Origin: Vibrio sp. DW001
Lineage (GTDB): Bacteria > Pseudomonadota > Gammaproteobacteria > Enterobacterales > Vibrionaceae
NCBI RefSeq assembly: GCF_029016285.1
Contig: NZ_CP091975.1
Coordinates: 1,426,001 to 1,490,000, forward strand
Reading direction: 5' to 3'
Length of the DNA stretch: 64,000 nucleotides
Part shown: piece after piece, positions 1 to 9,900 of the stretch
Layout of the letters: every line of letters begins with the position of its first letter
Numbering within the stretch: position 1 is the first letter of the stretch
Made by a program: the position numbers and the translations under genes
The notes under the pieces: model-generated
Told to the model about the DNA's origin: nothing
Databases searched by the model: none
What the model saw: only the letters and a program-made list of their open reading frames with translations

Positions 1-305
1 TGTCGCATTCCGGCAATGGTCCCAAAAGGGATACCGATAAAAAGCGCGAGCATAAAGGAGATAAATACAAGTTCCAATGTAGCAGGAAATACCACCACGA
101 TATCGTCAATGATAGGATAACCTTGCTTATTTAGGCCGAAGTTGAGATTCCACAGCTCCTGAACATAGTGCGACCATCCTTGCAGATAACTCAAGTGAGC
201 CCAGGGTGATTCTGCGTCTAAGCGAAGAATACTGAAACCAACAAAGGTCAGCATAATTAAGGTTATCGCAAAGAGATTAAAGCGACGAATAGTATAACGA
301 AACAT
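1..305 (-). CDS. sapB: SapB-type peptide ABC transporter permease (N-terminal part only)
   Basis: Inner-membrane permease of a SapABCDF-type peptide importer. Only the first 101 codons lie in the window; the gene runs off the left edge on the minus strand. The translated start (MFRYTIRRFNLF) is followed by a hydrophobic segment, a soluble loop and the beginning of the core permease helices (FPATLELVFIS...IPFGTIAGMR), as in DppB/SapB proteins. The ATG begins directly after the TAG stop of sapA, so the two are translationally linked. The order pspF-sapA-sapB is the same as in Escherichia coli, which supports the assignment over another oligopeptide permease. Confidence 0.85.
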   Translation of the reverse strand, partial: MFRYTIRRFNLFAITLIMLTFVGFSILRLDAESPWAHLSYLQGWSHYVQELWNLNFGLNKQGYPIIDDIVVVFPATLELVFISFMLALFIGIPFGTIAGMR

Positions 306-1982
306 CTACTTGACTCTCCTTACTTTGTGAAAGCTCTGAGAACTGAATGGGCTGGAACCAAATCCAGTTAACGATTGGTGATAAGCTAAAAACTGAGCAC
401 CATGAGCAAGTGGAATGACAGGCATTTCTTCATTCATCATATATTGCGCTTCTTTGTATAAGTTTAGTCTGTATCTCTCTTGATTGGTCTCTTTTGCCAA
501 ATCTAATAAAAAATCAAAGTCTGGATTACACCACATCGACACATTTAATCCTGATTCCTCTGCACGACACGACAACAGCGGACGTAAGAAATTATCGGGG
601 TCACCAGTACTGGCGTTCCATCCAGTGAGAATCAAATCAATGTCAGTATGTTCTGCCAGTTCCGTACGGTTAAAGCGGTCACTGGTGAAAAGTTTCAACT
701 CAATCCCTATGTCAGCATAATTGGCCTGGATCAGCTCTGCTGTTTTTCTCGGGCTCGGATTATATGGGCTTGCTTCTAACGGGACCCACATTGAAAGCTG
801 AAGACCTTGTAAGTAGCCGGCTTCTCTAAGCAACCCGACCGCGTAATTTTTATCGTATCTTATCTGCATCGCGTCTTTTTGATACGCCCAAGAGCTGGGT
901 GGTAATAATGAATAAGCTTGTTCACCCGTTCCAAAATAAACAGCATCTAAGATGCTCTTTCGGTTAATAGACAAACTCAACGCCTTTCTTACTCTCGGAT
1001 CACTGAGTGCAGGATGGTCGGTATTAATGGCGATAAACGAGACGTTCATGGATGGCTTGGCCTCTAGTATCAAATCATCATGTTGCTTGATAATAGGGAT
1101 CTGACTAGAAAGCGGCGTATAGAGAACATCACATTCTCTGCGCAATAGCTTCGCAAGAGGGCCTGTTCCACGAGATGATATATCAAATACTACTTGCTCA
1201 AGTTCTGGTTCACCTTGCCAGTACTGTTTGTGCTTTTTAAGTCGAACGAGATCACCGACTTGATACTCGGCCAAATAAAATGGGCCCGTACCGACAGGGA
1301 ATTCATCGATAAGGTTTTTTTCGTCTTTGATCTCTAGTTGCTGCGCATATTCACGGGAAAGAATAACGGAGTGAGTAGTCGATATATTAGACAGAAAGGT
1401 ATTGTCTGCTTTTGTTAAAGTAAATCTTACCGTTAGAGGGTCTATGGCTTCAACACTCTTAACGAGATTACTGAAGCCAATGCTTTCGAACCATGGGTAG
1501 CTTGCATTGCCAACAAAATGAAATGAATGGTTTGGAGCGATTAATCGGTTAAAACTGAACACGACATCAGAGGCGTCTAGGGTTCTTGTCGGGGTGAACC
1601 AATCCGTATGCTGAAATTCGACACTGTCTTTGAGCTTGAACGTATATTCTGTTCCGTCATCGTTGATATGCCAAGAAGAGGCAATGTTGGCCTTCGGCTT
1701 TAGAGTGACAGGATCTAACGTTAATAACGAATCGTAGATTTGTGGGCTTAGCGAGTCAGCGGTAATACCACCTTCAACGAGTTGTGGGTTGAAGGAGTTT
1801 AGTGCGCTATGTCCACAAGAGACAAAACCATGTTTGCGAATTTCGTCGTGATCAATACTGTCGCTACACCCAACCAATAATCCTATACTGAAGAATCCTG
1901 CGGTGAACTTTAAAAATGCTTTCATAGAAAGAGCTATCATTGATTGAGAACGGGCAAACAAAAGATGCCGAAAGATCTGCAT
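306..1982 (-). CDS. sapA: SapA periplasmic peptide-binding lipoprotein
   Basis: Substrate-binding protein (SBP_bac_5 family, 558 residues; E. coli SapA is about 547) of an ABC importer linked in enteric bacteria to antimicrobial-peptide resistance and peptide or haem uptake. Family blocks visible include DWFTPTRTLDASDVVFSFNR near residue 130, VGTGPFYLAEYQ near 230 and NPSPRKTAELIQA near 410. The N-terminus has a long hydrophobic stretch ending in the lipobox LLVGC (Cys about 39), so the mature protein is probably an inner-membrane-anchored lipoprotein; E. coli SapA is a soluble secreted protein. The start at 1982 is preceded by AAAGGTG at a good distance. Internal Met codons 15 and 20 would also leave a complete signal and cannot be excluded. 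It is followed immediately by sapB. Confidence 0.92.
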   Translation of the reverse strand: MQIFRHLLFARSQSMIALSMKAFLKFTAGFFSIGLLVGCSDSIDHDEIRKHGFVSCGHSALNSFNPQLVEGGITADSLSPQIYDSLLTLDPVTLKPKANIASSWHINDDGTEYTFKLKDSVEFQHTDWFTPTRTLDASDVVFSFNRLIAPNHSFHFVGNASYPWFESIGFSNLVKSVEAIDPLTVRFTLTKADNTFLSNISTTHSVILSREYAQQLEIKDEKNLIDEFPVGTGPFYLAEYQVGDLVRLKKHKQYWQGEPELEQVVFDISSRGTGPLAKLLRRECDVLYTPLSSQIPIIKQHDDLILEAKPSMNVSFIAINTDHPALSDPRVRKALSLSINRKSILDAVYFGTGEQAYSLLPPSSWAYQKDAMQIRYDKNYAVGLLREAGYLQGLQLSMWVPLEASPYNPSPRKTAELIQANYADIGIELKLFTSDRFNRTELAEHTDIDLILTGWNASTGDPDNFLRPLLSCRAEESGLNVSMWCNPDFDFLLDLAKETNQERYRLNLYKEAQYMMNEEMPVIPLAHGAQFLAYHQSLTGFGSSPFSSQSFHKVRRVK

Positions 1983-2035
1983 AATTTAACACCTTTTCTT
2001 TAGGCAGACCAATTCTTTAGGGTACGTAAATAACA

Positions 2036-2058
2036 AACCGGAAAAATTTGGACCGGTT
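2036..2058 (-). terminator. Short stem-loop between pspF and sapA
   Basis: AACCGG and CCGGTT are separated by 11 bases just downstream of the pspF stop on the minus strand. There is no clear T-tract, so this may be a weak terminator or an attenuating hairpin between pspF and sapA. Confidence 0.25.
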
Positions 2059-2109
2059 ATTTCGCTAGAATGAGATGAGATTAGTTTTTATCATTAATTT
2101 TAACGCATT

Positions 2110-3159
2110 CTATTCAGCAGGACGGTCATTTGACTGACCAACCATGTTGTACTTCCTCAGCATACCGCGCAGCTGATGGTAACTAAGATTGAGCAGTTCA
2201 GCCGCGGTACGTTGGTTGTGTTTAGCTTTGTCCATAACGTGGTTGAGTAACTGTATATCTTGTTGTTCTTGCCATTCTTTATAATCAATGGGCACATTGT
2301 AATCAATGGACTCGGGAAGCAGAGTTTGTCGGTTAGGCGTTGGTTTGTCCTGTTCAGTATCGTTGTTAATGGTCGTATTTTCACTTACCCATTCACATTT
2401 GAAGGGGTCAAGAACAAGGTCATCAATAGGTAATTCAGACTTACCGTGCTGATAGACCGCGCGTTCAATGACATTCTTTAATTCACGAACATTCCCCGGC
2501 CAAGAATACTCGGACATTATACGGAATACATTATCGGTAAAACCAACGAAGAGCGAAAGCGACAACTCACGACACATTCTCATGGCGTAATGCTGAGCAA
2601 GTAATGGGATATCTTCTTGGCGTTCTCGTAGCGGAGGAAGATGAACAACATCGAAGGCGAGTCGATCCAACAAGTCAGCTCTAAAGGTCTCATTTTTTGC
2701 CATCTTAGGCAGATTTGCGTTGGTAGCACATACGAGTCTGACATTGGCATTAAGTGTTTTGTTGCCCCCAACCCTTTCATATTGACCGTATTCAATTACA
2801 CGCAACAGTTTCTCTTGTACCGAAAGCGGTGAGGTTGCCAACTCATCTAAGAATAAGGTCCCTCCTTCTGCACGTTCAAAGCGGCCTTGATGCCGACCTT
2901 TTGAACCCGTAAATGCTCCGGCTTCATGACCGAAGAGTTCTGTATCTATTAGCCCTTCGCTGAGGCTTGAGCAATTGAGCATCACTAACGGTTGGTCCCA
3001 CCGTTTTGAAAGATAATGGAGTCGTTGAGCGATCAGCTCTTTACCTGTTCCTCTTTCTCCAATGATTAGAACCGGTCTCTCGATGGGGGCAAGGCGCGAT
3101 ACTTTGTCTAAAACGGACAAAAAAAGTGGTGATTCTCCAATCAGGGTTTGCTGTTCCAT
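2110..3159 (-). CDS. pspF: PspF, sigma-54 enhancer-binding activator of the psp operon
   Basis: AAA+ bacterial enhancer-binding protein that activates sigma-54 RNA polymerase at pspA and is normally held inactive by PspA. At 349 residues it has no receiver or sensor domain, as expected for PspF. Visible motifs: Walker A GERGTGKE (34-41), the sigma-54 contact loop GAFTG (81-85), Walker B TLFLDE (101-106), and a C-terminal Fis-type helix-turn-helix (about 318-341, QRTAAELLNLSYHQLRGML). A linker of about 45 polar residues joins the AAA+ domain to the HTH. It is divergent from pspABC across a 211-base regulatory gap, and the next gene in the same direction is sapA, as in E. coli. Confidence 0.95.
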   Translation of the reverse strand: MEQQTLIGESPLFLSVLDKVSRLAPIERPVLIIGERGTGKELIAQRLHYLSKRWDQPLVMLNCSSLSEGLIDTELFGHEAGAFTGSKGRHQGRFERAEGGTLFLDELATSPLSVQEKLLRVIEYGQYERVGGNKTLNANVRLVCATNANLPKMAKNETFRADLLDRLAFDVVHLPPLRERQEDIPLLAQHYAMRMCRELSLSLFVGFTDNVFRIMSEYSWPGNVRELKNVIERAVYQHGKSELPIDDLVLDPFKCEWVSENTTINNDTEQDKPTPNRQTLLPESIDYNVPIDYKEWQEQQDIQLLNHVMDKAKHNQRTAAELLNLSYHQLRGMLRKYNMVGQSNDRPAE

Positions 3160-3194
3160 ACATCTCTCACAGTTGAGTGGTTTTTTTTACCAAT

Positions 3195-3238
3195 AGTTGG
3201 TTTAATTCATCATAGCACAATGACCCTAAAAACCAACT
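3195..3238. promoter_or_regulatory. Candidate PspF upstream activating sequence (inverted repeat)
   Basis: A perfect 9-base inverted repeat, AGTTGGTTT at 3195-3203 and AAACCAACT at 3230-3238, lies in the pspF/pspA gap upstream of the sigma-54-type promoter, at about -63 to -106 from the predicted start. PspF enhancer sites of E. coli lie in a similar position. Assignment as the PspF site is an inference from location and symmetry. Confidence 0.45.
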
Positions 3239-3274
3239 TACGCACAAGTTATTGTAATTATTAGTAAAAAATAG

Positions 3275-3290
3275 TGGCATAGATATTGAA
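3275..3290 (+). promoter_or_regulatory. Sigma-54-type promoter of pspABC
   Basis: TGGCAT-N5-TTGAA matches the -24/-12 architecture of sigma-54 promoters (consensus TGGCAC-N5-TTGC) with GG to G-A spacing preserved, though the usual -12 GC is GA. It lies 80 bases upstream of the pspA start and in front of a gene known in other bacteria to be sigma-54/PspF dependent. Confidence 0.6.
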
Positions 3291-3370
3291 TTGTAACTCG
3301 TAAACCTAGAGTCATTTGTGAACGACAATCAGGTTAAGGTTAACTACTGTTATTATTAAGGAGACATATC

Positions 3371-4036
3371 ATGGGTATTTTTTCGCGTTTCGCTGATATC
3401 ATCAATTCCAATGTGAGTTCACTTTTGGACAAAGCTGAAGATCCTGAAAAGATGATTAGGCTCATTTTACAAGAGATGGAAGATACGTTAGTTGAGGTTC
3501 GTACAAATTCCGCAAAAGCTATTGCGGACAAAAAAGAACTTTTTCGTCGTGTTAATTCCATGGAATCGCACATTGAAGAGTGGCAAAACAAAGCCACATT
3601 AGCGTTAACAAAAAGTCGAGAAGATCTTGCTAGAGCGGCATTGATAGAGAAACAAAAGCTCATTGAAATTGTTAAAAGCTTGCATCATGAGCAAACCTTA
3701 GTTGAAGATACAATTGATAAGTTAACGGGCGAAATTAGTAAGCTAGAGACAAAAATCAATGAAACTCGCGCCAAGCAACAAGCTCTTGTGATTCGTCGTG
3801 AAGCCGCGGGAAGTCGTAGAGATGTGCAGAAACATCTTCATACTAGTCGCACAAATGAAGCTTTTTCAAAGTTTGAGCAGTACGAGCGTAAGATTGATCA
3901 ACTTGAAGCTGAAGCCGATACCTATGAAATGTCGGGTAAAGCGAAGTCTCTTGATCAGGAGTTTGCTGAACTGCAAGCCACTGATGAGATAGAAAAAGAG
4001 CTACAAAAATTAAAAGAACAGATGAATAAAGACTAA
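3371..4036 (+). CDS. pspA: Phage shock protein A, membrane-stress effector
   Basis: PspA/IM30 family protein of 221 residues (E. coli 222) that binds PspF to repress its own operon and, under membrane stress, binds anionic membrane and stabilises it. The whole sequence is a charged, helical coiled coil after a short amphipathic N-terminus (MGIFSRFADIINSNV), with the conserved stretch LDKAEDPEKMIRLILQEMED at about 17-36. The ATG is preceded by AAGGAGA. It is the first gene of pspABC; pspB follows after 18 bases. Confidence 0.96.
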   Translation: MGIFSRFADIINSNVSSLLDKAEDPEKMIRLILQEMEDTLVEVRTNSAKAIADKKELFRRVNSMESHIEEWQNKATLALTKSREDLARAALIEKQKLIEIVKSLHHEQTLVEDTIDKLTGEISKLETKINETRAKQQALVIRREAAGSRRDVQKHLHTSRTNEAFSKFEQYERKIDQLEAEADTYEMSGKAKSLDQEFAELQATDEIEKELQKLKEQMNKD

Positions 4037-4054
4037 TAATTAGGAGTAATGTAT

Positions 4055-4291
4055 ATGACAGCGGCCATTGTTACCGGACCTATTATAGTATTTTTGATTT
4101 TTGTCGCGCCGCTTTGGTTGTTTCTACACTATCGCGGTAAGAGAAAGTCAGAACATGGCTTAACAACGGAAGATTACGAGCGTTTAGAGTCTTTAACGTC
4201 TAAAGCAGAATCATTGCAAAAAAGGGTCGATACGTTAGAGAGGATCTTGGATTCTGAGTCACCAAGTTGGAGGCAGAATAATGAGAGATAG
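4055..4291 (+). CDS. pspB: Phage shock protein B
   Basis: Small inner-membrane protein that, with PspC, senses envelope damage and releases PspA from PspF. One N-terminal transmembrane helix (about 6-24) is followed by a charged coiled-coil tail ending in SPSWR, matching PspB's ILDAEHPNWR end. The start at 4055 gives 78 residues and sits 8 bases from AGGAG; an in-frame ATG at 4049 is only 2 bases from that ribosome-binding site and is less likely. The 3' end overlaps pspC by 11 bases, suggesting coupled translation. Confidence 0.93.
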   Translation: MTAAIVTGPIIVFLIFVAPLWLFLHYRGKRKSEHGLTTEDYERLESLTSKAESLQKRVDTLERILDSESPSWRQNNER

Positions 4292-4670
4292 GCAACTTTA
4301 TCGTGACCCCGTCAACGCTAAGTTATCAGGTGTTTGTGCTGGTATTGCAAACTACTTTGGTGTAGAGACCTGGTTGGTTAGAATCTTGGTGGTGTCTGCC
4401 GCGTTATTGGGTGGAAGTTTTTTAGTTGTTGTCGCCTATGTCGCGTTTACTTTGATGTTGGAAAAGCAGCCATATGAGTATCAAGAGAACATCAAAACAA
4501 AACAGGATCACAAAATCAAGGATAAGGCTTGGCAGGCTGGGCAAACGCCTGAAAACCTGCTTAATAATATTGAGAATGAGTTAGGACGAGTGGATAACGG
4601 GGTGAGATCAATGGAAGCCTATGTTACGTCCGAATCATTTAAAGTTAATCGAGAATTCAGCAAACTGTAA
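4281..4670 (+). CDS. pspC: Phage shock protein C
   Basis: PspC-domain inner-membrane protein of 129 residues that partners PspB in signalling envelope stress and can be directly cytoprotective. The N-terminal PspC domain (RDPVNAKLSGVCAGIANYFG, about 7-26) is followed by a hydrophobic helix (about 36-58) and a charged C-terminal region. It overlaps pspB by 11 bases. No pspD, pspE or pspG is nearby. A 130-base gap then separates it from the RND operon in the same direction, with no convincing terminator seen in between. Confidence 0.93.
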   Translation: MRDRQLYRDPVNAKLSGVCAGIANYFGVETWLVRILVVSAALLGGSFLVVVAYVAFTLMLEKQPYEYQENIKTKQDHKIKDKAWQAGQTPENLLNNIENELGRVDNGVRSMEAYVTSESFKVNREFSKL

Positions 4671-4800
4671 TAATAAAGGTGATCTCGACTAGAATCACAC
4701 TTAATTATCAGTGAGTTATGATTCAAATCACTGGCAAATTCCCTTTTCATCATCTATGTTAATAGTTAGCGCTGTAAAGCTATTACATGGATGATGTTTT

Positions 4801-5835
4801 ATGTTTAAACCCCAAGTTTTTTCACTGTTATTTTTTGCGGTTCTGCTTGTTGGATGTAAAGAGCAGCCTCCCGTTCCCGAGCCAGAATCTCGACCAGCTA
4901 AATTGTTTGCCGTTTCTGTTGGTAATAATGATCTGAGTCGTACTTTTCCTGCAATAGCCCAAGCCGGTGATAAAGCCGTCCTTGCTTTCCGTGTACCGGG
5001 TCAGCTTGAACTACTTAATGTCAATGCTGGTGATCTTGTGAAACGTGGCGATATACTCGCAGCGCTTAATCCTGATGAGTATAAACTGCTCCAAAAACAG
5101 GCCCGAGCTAATTTTGAACTGGCTAATGTTCAATATAAACGGATGAAAAAACTACGCAAGGATCAAGTCGTTTCAGAGCAAGACTATGACCGAGCTCTTG
5201 CCAACTATAAATCTGCAAACGCGTCCCTTGACCAAGCTTCCTCAAATCTAAGCTACACTGGATTAGTCGCCCCGTATGACGGCACAGTCTCTATTGTTAA
5301 CATAGAAAATTACGAATACATTAACGCCGGTCAGGCGGTGATGAATGTACAAACAACGGCTGTCCTAAAAATTGAATTTCAGCTTCCGGGCTATTTGCTA
5401 AACCGATTTCGCGGTGGAATGAATAAAAAAGCGACCATGACCTTTGACTCTTTTCCACAAGAGTCATTTTCTGTTCAGTTACTCGAGATAGACACCGAAG
5501 CCGATTCAAAAACAAATAGCTATAAAACGACCATGATGATGGATAAACCCGATGATGTTGGGGCGCTTCCAGGAATGTCAGGGCAGTTAAGGGTTTCTAT
5601 TCCTAAAGTTGATACAACAGAGGTTCCCAAAAGCGCGTTGTTTTCAGAAAACGACAAACAGTATGTATGGAGAGTCACTGAAGAAGGATTAACAGAAAAA
5701 GTGGAATTAACTTTAAGTGAAGGTGGCAAGGTTCAGTCGGGATTGTCTGATGGTGATTTGGTGGTTATTTCTGGAGTAGCAGGTATTGAAGAAGGAATAA
5801 AAGTCAGAGAGTGGGTTAAGGAGAGAGGACTGTAA
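4801..5835 (+). CDS. vexI: RND efflux membrane-fusion lipoprotein (first of two)
   Basis: Periplasmic adaptor (HlyD/AcrA family, 344 residues) linking an RND pump to an outer-membrane channel. It has a lipoprotein signal with lipobox LLVGC (Cys19), two barrel-sandwich/lipoyl halves (about 60-85 and 165-185, the second in LVAPYDGTVSIV) around a helical hairpin rich in KRMKKLRKDQVVSEQDYDRA, and a beta-barrel/membrane-proximal end. It is separated by one base from the second adaptor. Two adaptors before one pump, directly after pspABC, is the arrangement of Vibrio cholerae VexIJK, hence the symbol; substrate range is unknown from sequence. Confidence 0.8.
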   Translation: MFKPQVFSLLFFAVLLVGCKEQPPVPEPESRPAKLFAVSVGNNDLSRTFPAIAQAGDKAVLAFRVPGQLELLNVNAGDLVKRGDILAALNPDEYKLLQKQARANFELANVQYKRMKKLRKDQVVSEQDYDRALANYKSANASLDQASSNLSYTGLVAPYDGTVSIVNIENYEYINAGQAVMNVQTTAVLKIEFQLPGYLLNRFRGGMNKKATMTFDSFPQESFSVQLLEIDTEADSKTNSYKTTMMMDKPDDVGALPGMSGQLRVSIPKVDTTEVPKSALFSENDKQYVWRVTEEGLTEKVELTLSEGGKVQSGLSDGDLVVISGVAGIEEGIKVREWVKERGL

Positions 5836-5836
5836 T

Positions 5837-6925
5837 ATGAAAACAATCATTTATATCATAGTGTTAAGTTCTCTTGTTGCGATGGCAGGTTGTGGTAAAA
5901 AACCAGCCGACGTTGAAAAAGAGATCCCACGAGTTCGTATTTTAGATCTCTCAAAGCAGTCTGATGCGGTTTACGATGGCCGTATGTTCTTCCCTGCTAT
6001 CGCGGCGGCCGCTGACCGTTCTCATCTCAGCTTTCGACTTTCTGGAGAGGTAATCAAACTTGATGTCAATGAAGGAGACCTAGTTAGTAAAGGACAGGTG
6101 CTCGCTGAGATTGACCCCAATGATTTTAAGCTAGAAGTAGAAAACAAAAGAGCGTCATTCAATGTGGCGGATAGTCAATATCGACGCTCAGCACCGTTAG
6201 TGAAAAAAGGGTTGCTCGCACAATCACAGTTCGATGAACTCGCTGCTCAACGCATGATAGCAAAAGCTGAATATGATTTGGCGACACTTAGACTCTCCTT
6301 TACCCAACTGAAAGCCCCTTTCGATGGAATTATATCGCGCGTTAATGTTGAGAAATTTGAAAATATTCAAGCAGGCCAACAGATAGTCAATATCCATAAT
6401 CCAGCCTTTGTCGATATTGTTATTCAGGTAGCAGATAAACTGTTCGCTAATTCACCTCAAATGGAGGAGTTTGGATCAGTTGAAGCAGATGTTAAAGTCG
6501 CTAATGGGCTCATTTACTCAGCGAAGCTGAAGGAATATACCACTGAACAAGATCAAGACACGGCAACCTATAACGTTACCCTAACCATGCCTATGCCTAA
6601 GGAAATATTGATCTTAGATGGTATGGCTGTAGAGGTTGCACCGAAGAAAGGCCATGTAGGCGATATACAAACCGTTGCTTTGTCGATACCGATAGAAGCG
6701 ATATTTAATCCAGATGGGGACACGCTAGATAGGGCGAACAAGTTTGTTTGGGTATTACAACCAGATAATACAGTTAAGCGCACCAAAGTCATGACAGGAC
6801 GAGTGAGCTATAAGGAAATTCAAGTGTTGGATGGATTAACAGCTGAAGACAAGATAGTTATTGCCGGCATAACACGCTTGCGTGATGGATTAAAAGTAGA
6901 ACCAAGCATGCAGGAGGCAAACTAA
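5837..6925 (+). CDS. vexJ: RND efflux membrane-fusion lipoprotein (second of two)
   Basis: Second HlyD/AcrA-family adaptor, 362 residues, homologous to but clearly diverged from its upstream neighbour. Lipobox AMAGC (Cys about 19) follows a hydrophobic signal. The helical hairpin is short (SQYRRSAPLVKKGLLAQSQF) and is followed by FTQLKAPFDGIISRVNVE, typical of the second lipoyl half. The TAA stop overlaps the ATG of the pump gene by one base. The pair could form a mixed hexameric adaptor. No outer-membrane channel gene is present, so TolC encoded elsewhere is presumably used. Confidence 0.8.
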   Translation: MKTIIYIIVLSSLVAMAGCGKKPADVEKEIPRVRILDLSKQSDAVYDGRMFFPAIAAAADRSHLSFRLSGEVIKLDVNEGDLVSKGQVLAEIDPNDFKLEVENKRASFNVADSQYRRSAPLVKKGLLAQSQFDELAAQRMIAKAEYDLATLRLSFTQLKAPFDGIISRVNVEKFENIQAGQQIVNIHNPAFVDIVIQVADKLFANSPQMEEFGSVEADVKVANGLIYSAKLKEYTTEQDQDTATYNVTLTMPMPKEILILDGMAVEVAPKKGHVGDIQTVALSIPIEAIFNPDGDTLDRANKFVWVLQPDNTVKRTKVMTGRVSYKEIQVLDGLTAEDKIVIAGITRLRDGLKVEPSMQEAN

Positions 6926-9900
6926 TGAGCGATCAAAAAAATGCTCCCATATTAGATGCTGAAACACCTGCGGAAGAGAAGGGCATCGCAGCCTACTTTA
7001 TCAAGAATAAAGTAATTAGTTGGATGCTTTCGCTGATATTCTTGATTGGCGGTACATCGGCCTTTTTTGACTTAGGTCGACTTGAAGACCCTGCATTTAC
7101 GATCAAAGACGCCATGGTAGTGACAAGTTATCCCGGTGCAACACCGGTCCAGGTCGAAGAAGAAGTGACCTACCCAATAGAGAAGGCGATACAACAGCTT
7201 ATCTATGTTGATGAGGTTAACTCAATCTCCAGTCGAGGCTTGTCTCAGATAACCGTGACCATGAAAAATAACTATGGCCCTGATGATCTGCCACAAATAT
7301 GGGACGAATTAAGGCGAAAGGTTAACGATCTAGCGCCAACTCTACCACCAGGGGTGTATACCCCGCAGGTTATCGATGATTTTGGTGATGTGTACGGAAT
7401 ATTACTGGCTATCTCCGGTGAAGGATACAGTTATAAAGAGCTTTTGGATTATGTAGATTACCTGCGACGTGACCTAGAGTTAATCGATGGAATTGGCAAA
7501 ATCAGCGTATCAGGCGAGCAACAAGAGCAGGTTTTCATTGAAATATCGATGAAGCGATTAAGTAGCTTGGGTATTGCGCCATCCACGATATTTAATTTGC
7601 TTGATACTCAGAATACAGTGAGCGATGCGGGCGGCGTGCGTATTGGTGAAGAGTACATCCGAATTCAACCGACCGGCGAATTTAAAGACGTTTCTCAACT
7701 GGGCGACTTAATCTTAACCGAAGGTGGAGCGCAAGGACTTATCTTCCTAAAAGATGTGGCAACGATCAAACGAGGGTATGTCGAGGTCCCCTCTAATATC
7801 ATTAACTTTAATGGCAGACTTTCTCTTAACATGGGTGTGTCGTTTAACTCAGGGGTCAATGTTGTTGAAGTAGGTAAGCGATTTGATAGACGACTGGCAG
7901 AGCTCAAATTTCAACAGCCTATTGGTATCGATATTTCTGAGATATATAGCCAACCAAAAGAAGTAGATAAATCGGTCAGTGGATTTGTTATTAGCTTAGC
8001 TCAAGCGGTTGGTATCGTTATCGTTGTTTTGCTTTTCTTTATGGGGCTGAGATCTGGCCTTCTCATTGGTTTGATACTGTTGGTGACAGTATTAGGTACC
8101 TTTATCTTTATGCAGTATATGGGCATCGAACTGCAACGTATTTCACTTGGTGCTTTGGTTATCGCACTGGGAATGTTAGTAGATAACGCCATCGTGGTGG
8201 TAGAAGGAATACTGATCGGAACCAAGCAAGGACGAACGAGGTTGCAGGCTGCTACTGATATTGTAACGCAAACAATTTGGCCACTATTTGGTGCAACCGT
8301 TATTGCCGTTACAGCATTTGCGCCAATCGGTTTGTCTGACGATGCAACCGGTGAATATTGCGGCACACTATTCACAGTACTGCTCATCTCGCTCATGTTG
8401 AGCTGGTTTACTGCCATCTCTTTGACCCCTTTCTTTGCTGATCTATTTTTCAAGGAAACCTCATCTGATAGCAAAGATGATGAAGGTTCGGACCCATACA
8501 ACGGAATGATTTTCGTTGTTTATCGAAACTTCTTAGAGTTTTGTATGAAACGGGCATGGACGACCGTCATTGTGTTGGTAGTGATGCTAATGGTAAGCAT
8601 TTATGGATTTACCAAAGTAAAACAGTCGTTCTTTCCATCGTCCACTACACCAATGTTTATGGTTGATGTATGGATGCCAGAAGGAACCGATATTCGAGCG
8701 ACAAATACCAAGTTACAGGTATTGCAAGGTTGGCTATCAGAGCAAGATGGTGTCGAGCACGTTACGACGACAGCCGGTAAAGGGTTGCAACGGTTTATGC
8801 TTACCTATTCACCAGAAAAGAGTTACTCCGCTTATGGTGAGATTGCTACACGCGTTACATCCGCTGAGGCGATGGACCCGTTAATGGCTAAGTTCCGCTC
8901 TCATATTCAACTTAACTTCCCAGAGATAAACTATAAGTTGAAGAAAATTGAGCTAGGGCCAGGTGGTGGCGCGAAGATAGAAGCTCGTCTGGTGGGTTCT
9001 GATCCGACAATATTGAGGACTTTGGCTACGCAGGTTATGGATCTTATGTACGCCGATAACGGAACGACGAACATAAGACATGATTGGCGTGAAAGGACGA
9101 AGGTACTGGAACCTATATTTAATGAAAGTCAGGCTAGACGTTACGGCATCACAAAATCGGATGTAGATGAATTTCTAAGCATGTCATTTTCTGGGAAAAG
9201 CGTTGGGGTTTATCGTGATGGCACAACATTAATGCCAATTGTTGCTCGGCTACCTGAAGATGAGAGAGAGAACATAAATAACATTGAAAGTATGAAGATA
9301 TGGAGTCCAGGTTTAAGCGAATATATACCACTACAACAGGTCACTCTTGGGTATGAAACTCGCTGGGAAGATCCGCTTATCATTCGTAAAAATCGTAAAC
9401 GTATGCTGACTATTTTTGCCGACCCAGATTTACTTGGTGACGAGACGGCGGCGACGTTACAGAAGCGGCTAATGACGCAGATTGACGCAATAGAGATGCC
9501 TTCTGGATATTCATTGGAATGGGGGGGAGAGTATGAATCTTCGGCTGATGCTCAAGAGTCCTTATTTACTACGATGCCACTAGGCTATCTCTTTATGTTC
9601 TTGGTTACGGTGTTCTTGTTTAACTCTGTTAAAGAACCTTTGATTGTTTGGTTTACGGTGCCTTTGGCCATTATTGGCGTCTCTACAGGCCTGTTGTTGC
9701 TTGATACTCCGTTTGGTTTCATGGCCCTACTCGGATTTCTGAGTTTGTCTGGCATGCTGTTGAAGAATGGTATTGTGTTGCTCGATCAAATCAATATTGA
9801 GATGACGTCTGGAAAAGAACCTTATCTAGCGGTAGTAGATGCGGCATTGAGTCGTGTTCGACCCGTTTGTATGGCGGCAATCACGACTATTTTAGGCATG

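Noticed and set aside
8001..8501. 166-codon open frame antisense to the RND pump gene
   Set aside because: It lies wholly inside vexK in a region of transmembrane helices, has a Ser/Thr/Ile-rich shadow composition and no family pattern.
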